DNA of 64,000 bases from Gallionellales bacterium 39-52-133 (GTDB lineage Bacteria > Pseudomonadota > Gammaproteobacteria > Burkholderiales > Gallionellaceae). Location of the stretch: assembly GCA_002278935.1 (NCBI GenBank), contig NCJL01000009.1, positions 310,001-374,000 of the forward strand, in the 5' to 3' direction. Positions 40,628 through 48,332 of this stretch are shown here, one piece after another. The position numbers and the translations under genes are program-made. Every line of letters starts with the position of its first letter. Position 1 is the first letter of the stretch. Under the pieces are notes generated by a model. That model searched no databases and was not told where the DNA came from. It saw nothing but the letters and a program-made list of their open reading frames with translations.

Positions 40628-42154
40628 CTAAAGCAGCCCTTCCCAATAACGCTGTTGTTTATCAAAAAGCCTGAGTCCATCATTGAGCACCGAGTACCGA
40701 GTCGACTGATCATGCGCCAACCAACCTCTGGCCAGCGCAATCGTTTGCTGAAGTCCTGCCAACTCCGGTGTGGATGAAAGACCATCCAGCAAGCGCTGCG
40801 CCACCACGTCATCGTTAATCTGCCCCAGCACTTCCTGCACCTCGCTCAGCGCTCGCAAATATTCCCTGGACTTATGTTTGCCATACAGTGGCACAAAAAA
40901 TTCTGCGCTGTATCTAAGTTTCTTCGCCTGTATGCGCATGGCATGCAGTTTCGCTGCATCAAAGGATTCCAGCTGCTTCCCCGCCTGCTCAAACTTTCTG
41001 GCCAGTTCAGTCAAGCAGGCAACAGAAAAATCGCTTGTGCGCTGCCCGGTCAGTTCATGCCGTTGCCAATACGGCCCGTTCAGCCAGATGCCAAAGCGCA
41101 ACAGCAGGTGCTGCAATGTTCGCGCCTGTGCATCGTTACGCAATGCGTTGTAGTGGGCATCACGCTGCTGCTGACTGATAACAAGCAAAAGCTGCAAGCC
41201 GCCATCATCCGGCATGCGCGCGCACATCGGCTGCACTGTATTGGCGATAAAAACATCCCATTCGCGGATGCGTCCGAGAATGATGCCGAGTGCCGCAACT
41301 TCCTTTCTGAAGCCGGCCAGTTGTTCATCGGCACACACGCTTGCGGCCATGCGCAGCAGTACGCGCAGCCTGCGCAGCGCAACACGCATTTGATGCACAT
41401 ACTCATCATTATTTCCGCTACCCAACGCTCCGTGCAGATTACCCTGAAAATGCTGCAGGCATGACCAGATCAGGGTTTGCATGGCAGCGCTCAAGTCGGC
41501 ATGTTTGTGCAGCACGACAGGCAAGGCATTAACCGGCTGTTCGCTGTACCCGGCCAGCAGCCTGAATCCCTGTTCGGCTTTGCTGATAGATTCCAGCTCG
41601 AACGGCACAATGTCGAGTATCGCCAGCGCCAGCTCGAACAGTTGCTGCGGTGCGCCGGATTTCAATTCAAGTTCCAGCTCACAGATGGGCACTCTGGCTT
41701 TCTCGGTGCTGACCTCGCCCTGATCCATGCATAGCTCGATTTCTGCACCCTGCCACGACAGCATGCGGCTGTTGCGCGAAAAATCGGTGACGAATACCGG
41801 CTGCAAATGATTGCGCTGGTGTTTGGGCATAATGTCCCTCCACTCCTCCACCTGCGGCAGCGAAAAATCCAGCGCCGGGCCGCTGACCGGCACTTCCCAT
41901 TCGTTGCGCTGGTGCAGGCCACCCTGCACGCCACCGCCGCCCTTCAAGGTTTGCAGCCATTGCTTGCCACTGCGGCGCAGGCGCAGGGCCATGCCGGACT
42001 GGTTTAATGCCAGCTTTGGGGTGTCGAAATAAATATTGTAGAGCCGGCGGGTAACGGGGCGAGTGAGCTGATGGGACTTGAGGAGAGCATGCCGCTTGAG
42101 TTTGGCAAGCTGCCCGGGGGCGATGCGCAGTTTGAGTTCGGTTTCGGTGGCCAT
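40628..42154 (-). CDS. CYTH-CHAD domain protein (inorganic triphosphatase-like)
   Basis: 508 residues. The N-terminal CYTH domain (about 1-205) opens with ATETELKLRI, whose ExExK motif binds divalent metal in triphosphate hydrolases of the YgiF type. The C-terminal CHAD domain (about 215-500) is all-helical, with the conserved histidines VHQMRVALRRLRVLLRM and HAMRIQAKKLRYSAEFF, which bind polyphosphate. It probably hydrolyses tripolyphosphate or binds polyphosphate granules. Single gene, divergent from pepN. Confidence 0.9.
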   Translation of the reverse strand: MATETELKLRIAPGQLAKLKRHALLKSHQLTRPVTRRLYNIYFDTPKLALNQSGMALRLRRSGKQWLQTLKGGGGVQGGLHQRNEWEVPVSGPALDFSLPQVEEWRDIMPKHQRNHLQPVFVTDFSRNSRMLSWQGAEIELCMDQGEVSTEKARVPICELELELKSGAPQQLFELALAILDIVPFELESISKAEQGFRLLAGYSEQPVNALPVVLHKHADLSAAMQTLIWSCLQHFQGNLHGALGSGNNDEYVHQMRVALRRLRVLLRMAASVCADEQLAGFRKEVAALGIILGRIREWDVFIANTVQPMCARMPDDGGLQLLLVISQQQRDAHYNALRNDAQARTLQHLLLRFGIWLNGPYWQRHELTGQRTSDFSVACLTELARKFEQAGKQLESFDAAKLHAMRIQAKKLRYSAEFFVPLYGKHKSREYLRALSEVQEVLGQINDDVVAQRLLDGLSSTPELAGLQQTIALARGWLAHDQSTRYSVLNDGLRLFDKQQRYWEGLL

Positions 42155-42262
42155 GATTGCCTTCTGCGAAGTCCATTAGTTGCACTTCAGTTTATCGAAA
42201 GATGGTTAAGTTGGTGTTACTGATGTGTTGTAACAAATAGTGTTCAGGATACTCATAACTTT

Positions 42263-42391
42263 TCAAATCCCCCCTAACCCCCCTTTGCTAAAGTGGGGAA
42301 CCAACACCAATCAGCGTGCAGAGGATTCCCCACTTTGCCTCGCAGAGGTTCTCGCACCCTCTGGGTGCAAAGGGGGGTTAGGGGGATTTTG
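42263..42391. repeat. C-tract palindromic repeat, copy 2
   Basis: The left arm starts caaatcccccctaacccccc and the right arm reads gcaaaggggggttagggggat. An inner stem uses ctttgctaaagtgggga against tccccactttg. The unique 40-bp centre includes gagaaccttcg-like GC-rich hairpin ggttctcgcaccctctgggt. It fills most of the gap between the CYTH-CHAD gene and pepN, which otherwise shows no gene. Confidence 0.75.
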
Positions 42392-42464
42392 CACTTCATA
42401 AATTATGCTCACCCAATAATTGGTAGAATTCCCACCTGACTGATTTATCACCGGAGCAAAGCAA

Positions 42465-45119
42465 ATGTCGAACAACCCACCCGCCACCATTTCCCGCCAC
42501 GACTACACTGCCCCATCATATTGGGTAAACACCGTCGAGATGGGGTTTGATCTTGATCAGTCCGCTACTCGCGTGGCGACGCGCATTACGATGCAGCGCA
42601 ATACTGCCTCTCCCAACAAGGATGTGGAGCTGCTGGGCGAGGAAATCAAGCTGGTGGCGTTGCGCATGAATGGCAAGCTGCTGAACAAGGGTGGCTACAC
42701 CATTACGGGCGGCAAGCTGCGCATTGCCAATGCACCGGACGAAATCACGCTTGAAATCGAGACGCTGATCAATCCGGAAAAAAACACCACGATGATGGGT
42801 TTGTATATTTCCAACGGGAATTTTTTTACCCAGTGCGAGGCGGAAGGTTTCCGCAAAATCACTTACTTCCCCGACCGCCCGGATGTGATGGCCAAATACA
42901 CCGTGATGCTGCGCGGCGACAAGCAGAAATATCCGGTGCTGCTGTCCAACGGAAATCTGGTGGAACAGGGCGATCTGCCCCGTGGCCGCCACTATGCCAA
43001 GTGGGAAGACCCGTTCAAAAAGCCTTCCTACCTGTTTGCGCTGGTGGCGGGCAAGCTGGTGTGCCAGGAAGAAAAATTCAAACTCGCTTCCGGCCGCAAG
43101 GCATTGCTGCAGGTATGGGTTGAGCCGGGCAATCTGGACAAAACCCAGCATGCGATGGAGTCGCTCAAGCATTCCATACGCTGGGACCAGCAACGCTTTG
43201 GGCTGGAACTGGATCTCGACCGTTTCATGATTGTCGCGGTGAGCGACTTCAATATGGGCGCAATGGAAAACAAGGGCCTGAATATTTTCAACACCAAGTA
43301 TGTGCTGGCCAATCCGAGCATTGCCACCGATGTCGATTACGCCAATATCGAGGCGGTGGTCGGCCACGAGTATTTCCACAACTGGACCGGCAACCGCGTG
43401 ACCTGCCGCGACTGGTTCCAGCTGTCTTTAAAGGAAGGCCTTACCGTGTTCCGCGACCAGGAGTTTTCTGCCGATATGGTCGGCACGCCCAGTGGCCGCG
43501 CGGTGAAACGCATCGACGATGTGCGCGTGCTGCGCCAGGTGCAGTTTTCCGAAGACGCAGGACCAATGGCCCACCCGGTGCGCCCTGACTACTATGTCGA
43601 GATCAACAACTTTTACACCGTCACCATTTACGAAAAGGGTGCCGAGGTGGTGCGCATGTACCAGACCCTGCTGGGCCGCGACGGTTTCCGCAAGGGCATG
43701 GATTTGTATTTCCAGCGCCACGACGGCCATGCGGTGACCTGCGACGACTTCCGCGCCGCGATGGCAGATAGCAGCGGCCGTGACCTGAGCCAGTTCGAGC
43801 GCTGGTACAGCCAGTCCGGCACACCGCAATTGCAGGTAAAAAGCCAATACGATGCCGACAAGCAAACCTTTGAACTGACCCTCAGTCAGACCTGCAAACC
43901 AACTGCCGGACAGGAGTGCAAACTGCCGTTCCACATTCCGGTGGCCGTGGGTCTGCTCGATGCGCAAGGCGCTGATATGCCCTTGCATCTGCAGGGCGCA
44001 GCCTTTGCCACCAGCGTGCCCACTACCTGTGTGCTGGAGCTGACCAAAGAAAAACAGACTTTCGTTTTCACCGATGTCACCAGAAAACCCACACCTTCAT
44101 TGCTGCGCAATTTCTCCGCACCGGTCGAACTGGAATACGGCTATACCGATGCTGAACTGGCACACCTGATGGCGCATGACAGTGATGCCTTTAACCGCTG
44201 GGAAGCCGGACAGCGCCTTGCCATAAACAGAATATTCAATATAATCAATGACTTACAAAATAGCAAGCAACCAGCACTGGATGAGTTGTTTATCAACGCG
44301 ATGCGCACCACGCTCAACGATCAGTCGCTCGATCCGTCTTTCCGCGAAGTGGTGCTGACGCTTCCTTCCGAACTGATGCTGGCCGAGCAGTGCGAGGTGA
44401 TCGACCCGCAGGCCATTCACGCCGCGCGCAAATTTATGCGCAACACCCTGTCTGAAAAACTCAAGGCTGACTTCATTGCCGCCTACGAAGCCAACCAGAC
44501 ACCGGGCAAATACAGCGCCGATGCAAAATCGGCCGGCAAGCGCGGCCTTAAAAATCTGTGCCTCAGCTATCTATTGGGCTGGGAAGATGACAGCACGCTG
44601 CAACTGGCGCATGCCCAAGTTGACGCTGCCGACAATATGACCGACCGCCTCGCCGCACTGATGGGACTGATCAACAGCGGCAGCCCGAGTGCGGAGCAGC
44701 CGCTGCACAAGTTCTATAAGGATTTCAAAAACGAGGCGCTGGTGGTGGACAAGTGGTTCAGCCTGCAGGCCGTGGCCGAAGCCACCGATGTCAAAACCGT
44801 GCGCAAGCTGATGAGCCACCCTGCCTTCACACTGAAAAATCCCAATCGCGCGCGCAGCCTGATCTTCAGTTTCTGCAACGGCAACCCGGCACAGTTCCAT
44901 GCGCTCGACGGCAGTGGCTATGCCTTCTGGGCGGAGCAGGTACTTGCGCTGAACAAGCTCAACCCGCAAGTCGCGGCACGCCTGGTGCGCACGCTGGATC
45001 ACTGGAAGAAATACAAGCCCGCACTGAAAAAACAGATGCAGGCTGCGCTGCAGAAGGTGGCTGCTACCAAGGGATTATCCAAGGACGTTCATGAGTTGGT
45101 GACCAAGGCTTTGACTTAA
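42465..45119 (+). CDS. pepN: Aminopeptidase N
   Basis: 884 residues, close to the E. coli length. A cytoplasmic M1 zinc aminopeptidase that removes N-terminal residues from peptides. The substrate-recognition motif GAMEN (in NMGAMENKGL, about 265) and the zinc site HEYFHNWTGNR (about 302, the HExxH motif, with the distal Glu in LKEGLTVFRD) are intact. The DUF3458 C-terminal domains cover 450-880. Start ATG follows an acceptable ribosome-binding site. Confidence 0.97.
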   Translation: MSNNPPATISRHDYTAPSYWVNTVEMGFDLDQSATRVATRITMQRNTASPNKDVELLGEEIKLVALRMNGKLLNKGGYTITGGKLRIANAPDEITLEIETLINPEKNTTMMGLYISNGNFFTQCEAEGFRKITYFPDRPDVMAKYTVMLRGDKQKYPVLLSNGNLVEQGDLPRGRHYAKWEDPFKKPSYLFALVAGKLVCQEEKFKLASGRKALLQVWVEPGNLDKTQHAMESLKHSIRWDQQRFGLELDLDRFMIVAVSDFNMGAMENKGLNIFNTKYVLANPSIATDVDYANIEAVVGHEYFHNWTGNRVTCRDWFQLSLKEGLTVFRDQEFSADMVGTPSGRAVKRIDDVRVLRQVQFSEDAGPMAHPVRPDYYVEINNFYTVTIYEKGAEVVRMYQTLLGRDGFRKGMDLYFQRHDGHAVTCDDFRAAMADSSGRDLSQFERWYSQSGTPQLQVKSQYDADKQTFELTLSQTCKPTAGQECKLPFHIPVAVGLLDAQGADMPLHLQGAAFATSVPTTCVLELTKEKQTFVFTDVTRKPTPSLLRNFSAPVELEYGYTDAELAHLMAHDSDAFNRWEAGQRLAINRIFNIINDLQNSKQPALDELFINAMRTTLNDQSLDPSFREVVLTLPSELMLAEQCEVIDPQAIHAARKFMRNTLSEKLKADFIAAYEANQTPGKYSADAKSAGKRGLKNLCLSYLLGWEDDSTLQLAHAQVDAADNMTDRLAALMGLINSGSPSAEQPLHKFYKDFKNEALVVDKWFSLQAVAEATDVKTVRKLMSHPAFTLKNPNRARSLIFSFCNGNPAQFHALDGSGYAFWAEQVLALNKLNPQVAARLVRTLDHWKKYKPALKKQMQAALQKVAATKGLSKDVHELVTKALT
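44231..44257 (+). repeat. AT-rich IHF-like element, copy 5, inside pepN
   Basis: aatattcaatataatcaatg followed by acttaca; AATCAATGACTTA (44243-44255) fits the IHF consensus. Here it encodes residues of an IFNIIND helix in pepN, so coding constraint alone may explain it. Confidence 0.3.
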
Positions 45120-45131
45120 GGGCTGACATCA

Positions 45132-45377
45132 ATGAGTTCAGATGAGTCAACCCAAGCTGAAGATTTGGTCATGTGCCATTGCAGCGGCACCAAGCGTGAC
45201 AATATTAAAAATCTGTTCGAGCAAGGGATGGATATAAACGCCATTTCAAGATGGACAGGCGCGCTATCTGGCTGCGGCGGTTGCGAATGGGATATTGCAG
45301 ATTTTTTGAAAGAACTTGCCGAACAACAGAACGCCCAATCTGAACCGATCCGCGCTCAGGTGTACACCAGCAAGTGA
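45132..45377 (+). CDS. BFD-like [2Fe-2S] binding protein
   Basis: 81 residues. Four cysteines are placed as in bacterioferritin-associated ferredoxin domains: C15-x-C17 and C48-x-x-C51 in the pattern MCHCSGT...SGCGGCEW. It should bind a [2Fe-2S] cluster. The segment between the pairs (IKNLFEQGMDINAISRWTGA) resembles the BFD helix-turn-helix, where the T-G-A/C-S-G-C-G-x-C motif is typical. The gene lies 12 nt after pepN, possibly in the same transcript. No bacterioferritin gene is nearby, so the partner is unknown. Confidence 0.75.
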   Translation: MSSDESTQAEDLVMCHCSGTKRDNIKNLFEQGMDINAISRWTGALSGCGGCEWDIADFLKELAEQQNAQSEPIRAQVYTSK

Positions 45378-45745
45378 CAATCTCATCCTCCCACAACACC
45401 ACGCTGACAGGGAAGTATTCAATAAGCCACGGGGATGTGGCAAGGGTGGCTGGCAGCTATGTGGAGATCCCACTTGGCGTGCGCTTTCGGCCAATACCGG
45501 GCGGTCGTGAATTTTCTCCAAAGCAGATACTCAACACTACCTCAGCAATCCTATACAACCAAGTCTAACTACATAGATAATTTGGACTATATCCATATAT
45601 CGAATGTTGTGATTCAATGCGTCCGTACTATTAATTAATATGCGGACAGGAGAATTTTCTGTGAATTCAAAAAATTAAATGGTTAACAATAATATACACG
45701 CTACACTATTTTCAATAATACGGACCGGTAGGTCCGTCTATTTCT
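45378..45745. other. Gap before the cassette array, no gene seen
   Basis: About 370 bp with a clear shift in base composition: the left half resembles neighbouring chromosome, the right half (45560-45745) is AT-rich. Short open frames exist but lack support. A small hairpin (cggacc-ggta-ggtccg) lies at 45721-45736, just before the first cassette boundary. No integrase gene or attI site could be recognised. Confidence 0.5.
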
Positions 45746-45756
45746 GTTAGAACCCT

Positions 45757-46344
45757 ATGCCTGCTACTGAAAAATGGGAGCAACTGTTAACGCCAGCCGT
45801 GATGCAGGAGCGGTTGATTTCCGCATCGCTATACGTTACGGCCTTTGAGCTCTTGAAGGAATCAATAGTTGGACGCTTGCGATCTTTCTACATGGTTGGT
45901 TTTGACACTGATGGAGATATCATTGATGAAAGATACGATACCGCTGTCCTTTCCAGAAACAAGAGTCCTTTGCATGCTTCGCTAGATTGGCTTGTCGAAA
46001 ATGAAGTTATCGACAAAAACGATCTTCAATCGTTTGAGCGCATCAAGACCACCAGAAATTCACTTGCTCACGAGTTGCCGTCTCTTGTTATGGGTGGCGC
46101 GGATATTAAACATGTCGAGAGGTTTCAAGAGGTGATAGCGCTGTTGAAAAAGATCGAAGTCTGGTGGGTCGTCAACCTAGAAATTCCCACCAATTCCGAT
46201 TTTGACGGGAAAGAAATTGATGAAGAAGGTATCGTTCCAGGCCCTCTTTTGATGATACAAATAATGCTTGATGTAGTTTCGGGCAACGAGACACTGTTAG
46301 ATCACTATCGAGGAGCCAGTGGTGTTGCTAAAGTCGGGCTCTAA
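45757..46344 (+). CDS. Cassette 1 protein with HEPN-like RX4H motif
   Basis: 195 residues, soluble, mostly helical. The segment FERIKTTRNSLAHELPSL contains R100-N101...H105, the RNxxxH motif that marks HEPN-domain ribonucleases and nucleotide-binding proteins. An upstream helix (TAFELLKESIVGRLRSFY) fits the first HEPN helix. The gene lies 4 nt inside the cassette and has no ribosome-binding site of note. Its stop codon is part of the attC site. An RNase or toxin role is inferred from the motif; no adjacent nucleotidyltransferase antitoxin is present. Confidence 0.65.
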   Translation: MPATEKWEQLLTPAVMQERLISASLYVTAFELLKESIVGRLRSFYMVGFDTDGDIIDERYDTAVLSRNKSPLHASLDWLVENEVIDKNDLQSFERIKTTRNSLAHELPSLVMGGADIKHVERFQEVIALLKKIEVWWVVNLEIPTNSDFDGKEIDEEGIVPGPLLMIQIMLDVVSGNETLLDHYRGASGVAKVGL

Positions 46345-46410
46345 CCCGGCGGTCAAGAGGGACGCTCCGCCGAAAAGCGCGGTTCCGCGCCCCTTGCCTT
46401 TACGTTGGCG
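46338..46410 (+). repeat. attC recombination site 1
   Basis: Starts with gctctaac overlapping the stop codon of cassette 1 and ends at the core gttggcg. The inner boxes ggtcaagaggg and ccccttgcc pair with one extra-helical base, and a GC-rich central hairpin separates them. About 80% identical to attC 2. Confidence 0.85.
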
Positions 46411-46424
46411 TTTAGGGAGCTCAG

Positions 46425-46880
46425 ATGGGGATTTTCAGTAAATTACTCGGGTTCCGCTGGAGCCTTTACGTCGTCCAGAATGGAAACCAATTGGCGTATG
46501 CCATGCACGAGCACTCCGTCATGAGAGTGCTTGGCTATGTGATGGGATATTTTGCTGACGGAGGAAAGCCCGTCGAGCCTTGGAGTTTGCATCTGAACTT
46601 CAACCACAAGCATCAGACGATAAAGCTTGGGCCGGAGCATTTCACTCCTGATGGAGAAAACATAACCCTTGTTCTTATTCAGCAAATCGATTCCATAGAC
46701 CCTGGCTGGAAAGTTAAAGGCGCTGAACCTGTATTTGAAGAAGCGGCTACAAAGAAACGCATCAAGATCAGCGAGTACGCACCGGGGCACATTGACATTC
46801 AAGCGATGTTTGACAATATCGACAAACCTCGTGAGCTCACCTTCTACTCAGTGATGGATGAAGTCTTTGGAAAACGCTAA
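46425..46880 (+). CDS. Cassette 2 protein, unknown function
   Basis: 151 residues, soluble, no signal peptide, no recognised motif. It is rich in aromatic and histidine residues in the first half (RWSLYVVQNGNQLAYAMHEH, LHLNFNHKHQ). The C-terminal third looks helical (DIQAMFDNIDKPRELTFYSV). The ribosome-binding site gggag stands 6 nt before the ATG. The cassette has only 18 nt of leader. Unique-looking small proteins of this type are common in chromosomal integron cassettes. Confidence 0.7.
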   Translation: MGIFSKLLGFRWSLYVVQNGNQLAYAMHEHSVMRVLGYVMGYFADGGKPVEPWSLHLNFNHKHQTIKLGPEHFTPDGENITLVLIQQIDSIDPGWKVKGAEPVFEEAATKKRIKISEYAPGHIDIQAMFDNIDKPRELTFYSVMDEVFGKR

Positions 46881-46945
46881 CCCGGCAGTCAAGAGGGACT
46901 GCTCGCCGAGAAGCGCGGTTCTGCGCCCCTCACTTTTCGTTATGT
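46875..46945 (+). repeat. attC recombination site 2
   Basis: Begins cgctaac at the stop codon of cassette 2 and ends gttatgt. The inner boxes (agtcaagaggg / cccctcactt) are slightly more degenerate than in attC 1; the centre gaagcgcggttctgcgcccc is nearly the same. Confidence 0.85.
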
Positions 46946-46954
46946 GTAAACAAT

Positions 46955-48076
46955 ATGAGGAAGATCATGCTGAACTATATTAAAACTGTGATTCTCACAT
47001 TACTTTTAGGGGCATTTTTTTCTAACAATATTTTTGCCGAAAGTTATATACGAGATTACACATATACAGCATCTGAAGCTGACAGCAAATTAACTAGTCG
47101 AGTCATCGCACTCGATCAAATAAAAGTGCTTTTATTGCAGGAAATTGGGACGCATATTAGGCATGAGCTAAATATCAAAAGAAATGGAAATGGCGAAGAG
47201 TTAGCTAATGAAGATATTAAGGCAATAACTGCGGGGTTCACTAAAATCGACATTCTTGAAGATCGATGGGATGGGAAAATTTATTATCTGAAAGCAAAAC
47301 TTGAAGCAAGTACACAAGACGTACTTAATGCATTGGAGACATTTAAAAAGAATAAATCAGAGGATGACAAAAAGAACCTAGAGGCACTGAAGGCCAATCA
47401 ACTAGAACTTGAAAACGCGCGGCAAAGAATTAAAAATTTGCAGACCCAACTAGTTAATAAGCAAAATATTACTGATATACGATCAGCTGCAGAAACTTAT
47501 AGAAACAGCATAAATGATATATCTAAGCAACTCATAAATATCCGCGTACCTAGTTATATTGAAAACGGCAGAGTGACACCATATTTTGTAAATTTTACTC
47601 CTTCAGTTACTAGTAAAGACAAAATTTATGTATTGGTAGGAGATGAAAAACTTGCATATATATTCTCGCCAAGTGGCGATACAACACTGTCACATGTTTC
47701 CGGTCGCATTAAAAACAGGTTTGGTAAATTAACAGTTGTTGTAAAACACGCAGATGGAACGTCCTCCTTAAATACTGCTTCGCTTCCTGGGCACATATTT
47801 AGTCAAAATACAGACGGGCCGCATAAATCAGCAGAGTGCAAAAAACGAGCAGAAGGCAATCACCTAAAAATGTTATGCGAGAATAATATGGGTACAAGCG
47901 GGTATATTGACAAGGTTGATATAACACTACCGAATGGCTCTATTCTCGTTGAAATGACACCTAATGCATCAATGAATCCATTTTTATGGGTCACTGGCAA
48001 TTTTGATGCAACTAACAACCAAACACACTCAACAATTAATTCTAATCAATATATTGATAGTAACCGTGTATTCTAA
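46955..48076 (+). CDS. Cassette 3 exported coiled-coil protein, unknown function
   Basis: 373 residues. A signal peptide (about residues 1-28, ending IFAES) predicts export. Residues 30-115 form a helical/beta domain; about 120-190 is a Lys/Glu-rich coiled coil (NALETFKKNKSEDDKKNLEA). A beta-rich C-terminal domain follows with two cysteines (CKKRAEGNHLKMLC). The coding sequence is markedly AT-rich against the surrounding genome, a sign of separate origin. No family recognised. It may act in the envelope; being in a cassette, it was mobilised as a single unit. Confidence 0.72.
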   Translation: MRKIMLNYIKTVILTLLLGAFFSNNIFAESYIRDYTYTASEADSKLTSRVIALDQIKVLLLQEIGTHIRHELNIKRNGNGEELANEDIKAITAGFTKIDILEDRWDGKIYYLKAKLEASTQDVLNALETFKKNKSEDDKKNLEALKANQLELENARQRIKNLQTQLVNKQNITDIRSAAETYRNSINDISKQLINIRVPSYIENGRVTPYFVNFTPSVTSKDKIYVLVGDEKLAYIFSPSGDTTLSHVSGRIKNRFGKLTVVVKHADGTSSLNTASLPGHIFSQNTDGPHKSAECKKRAEGNHLKMLCENNMGTSGYIDKVDITLPNGSILVEMTPNASMNPFLWVTGNFDATNNQTHSTINSNQYIDSNRVF

Positions 48077-48100
48077 TTACATGCGTGCTTGTGACTGCCC

Positions 48101-48161
48101 AAATAACAAGGCGCTCGTACGGACGCAAACTACGCTGCGCCGCTCGGCTTAAACGTTCAAC
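48101..48161 (+). repeat. attC recombination site 3
   Basis: Starts aaataacaaggcgctcgt and ends with cggcttaaac-gttcaac. The halves pair as AAGGCGC...GCGCCG...CTT. It is of a different sequence class from sites 1 and 2, indicating a different origin of cassette 3. A further core-like gttatggg occurs at 48190, which could be the remnant of another boundary. Confidence 0.75.
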
Positions 48162-48332
48162 GTCCGCTATTTGAATCCATGACAGTCTGTTATGGGCACA
48201 TTCCTGCCCCCTTGCTCCCATCTCAGCCGCACAAGCCCAGCTTTGCATTACTTGTCGGCCCATTGTCCAGCTATTGCCGATAACAGAAAAAAACTGAAAA
48301 CGTCGGGTTTCCAAAAATATAGAAAAGCCCGC

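Larger units (their letters stand above)
45746..48161 (+). mobile_element. Integron cassette array without integrase (CALIN)
   Basis: Three consecutive units, each a single gene with its stop codon at the beginning of a palindromic attC-like site. Boundaries: GTTAGAA at 45746, GTTGGCG at 46404, GTTATGT at 46939, GTTCAAC at 48155. The 5' core of each attC is complementary to the start of its own cassette (CTCTAAC with GTTAGAA, CGCTAAC with GTTGGCG, AAATAAC with GTTATGT). That is expected if each unit was excised and inserted as a circle by an integron integrase. All genes are co-oriented. No integrase is in the window, so the array is a CALIN or the tail of a larger array. Confidence 0.85.

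Noticed and set aside
45374..45638. Overlapping small frames after the BFD-like gene
   Set aside because: No ribosome-binding site, low-complexity translation, and different frames compete over the same bases. I looked for an integrase remnant here and saw none.
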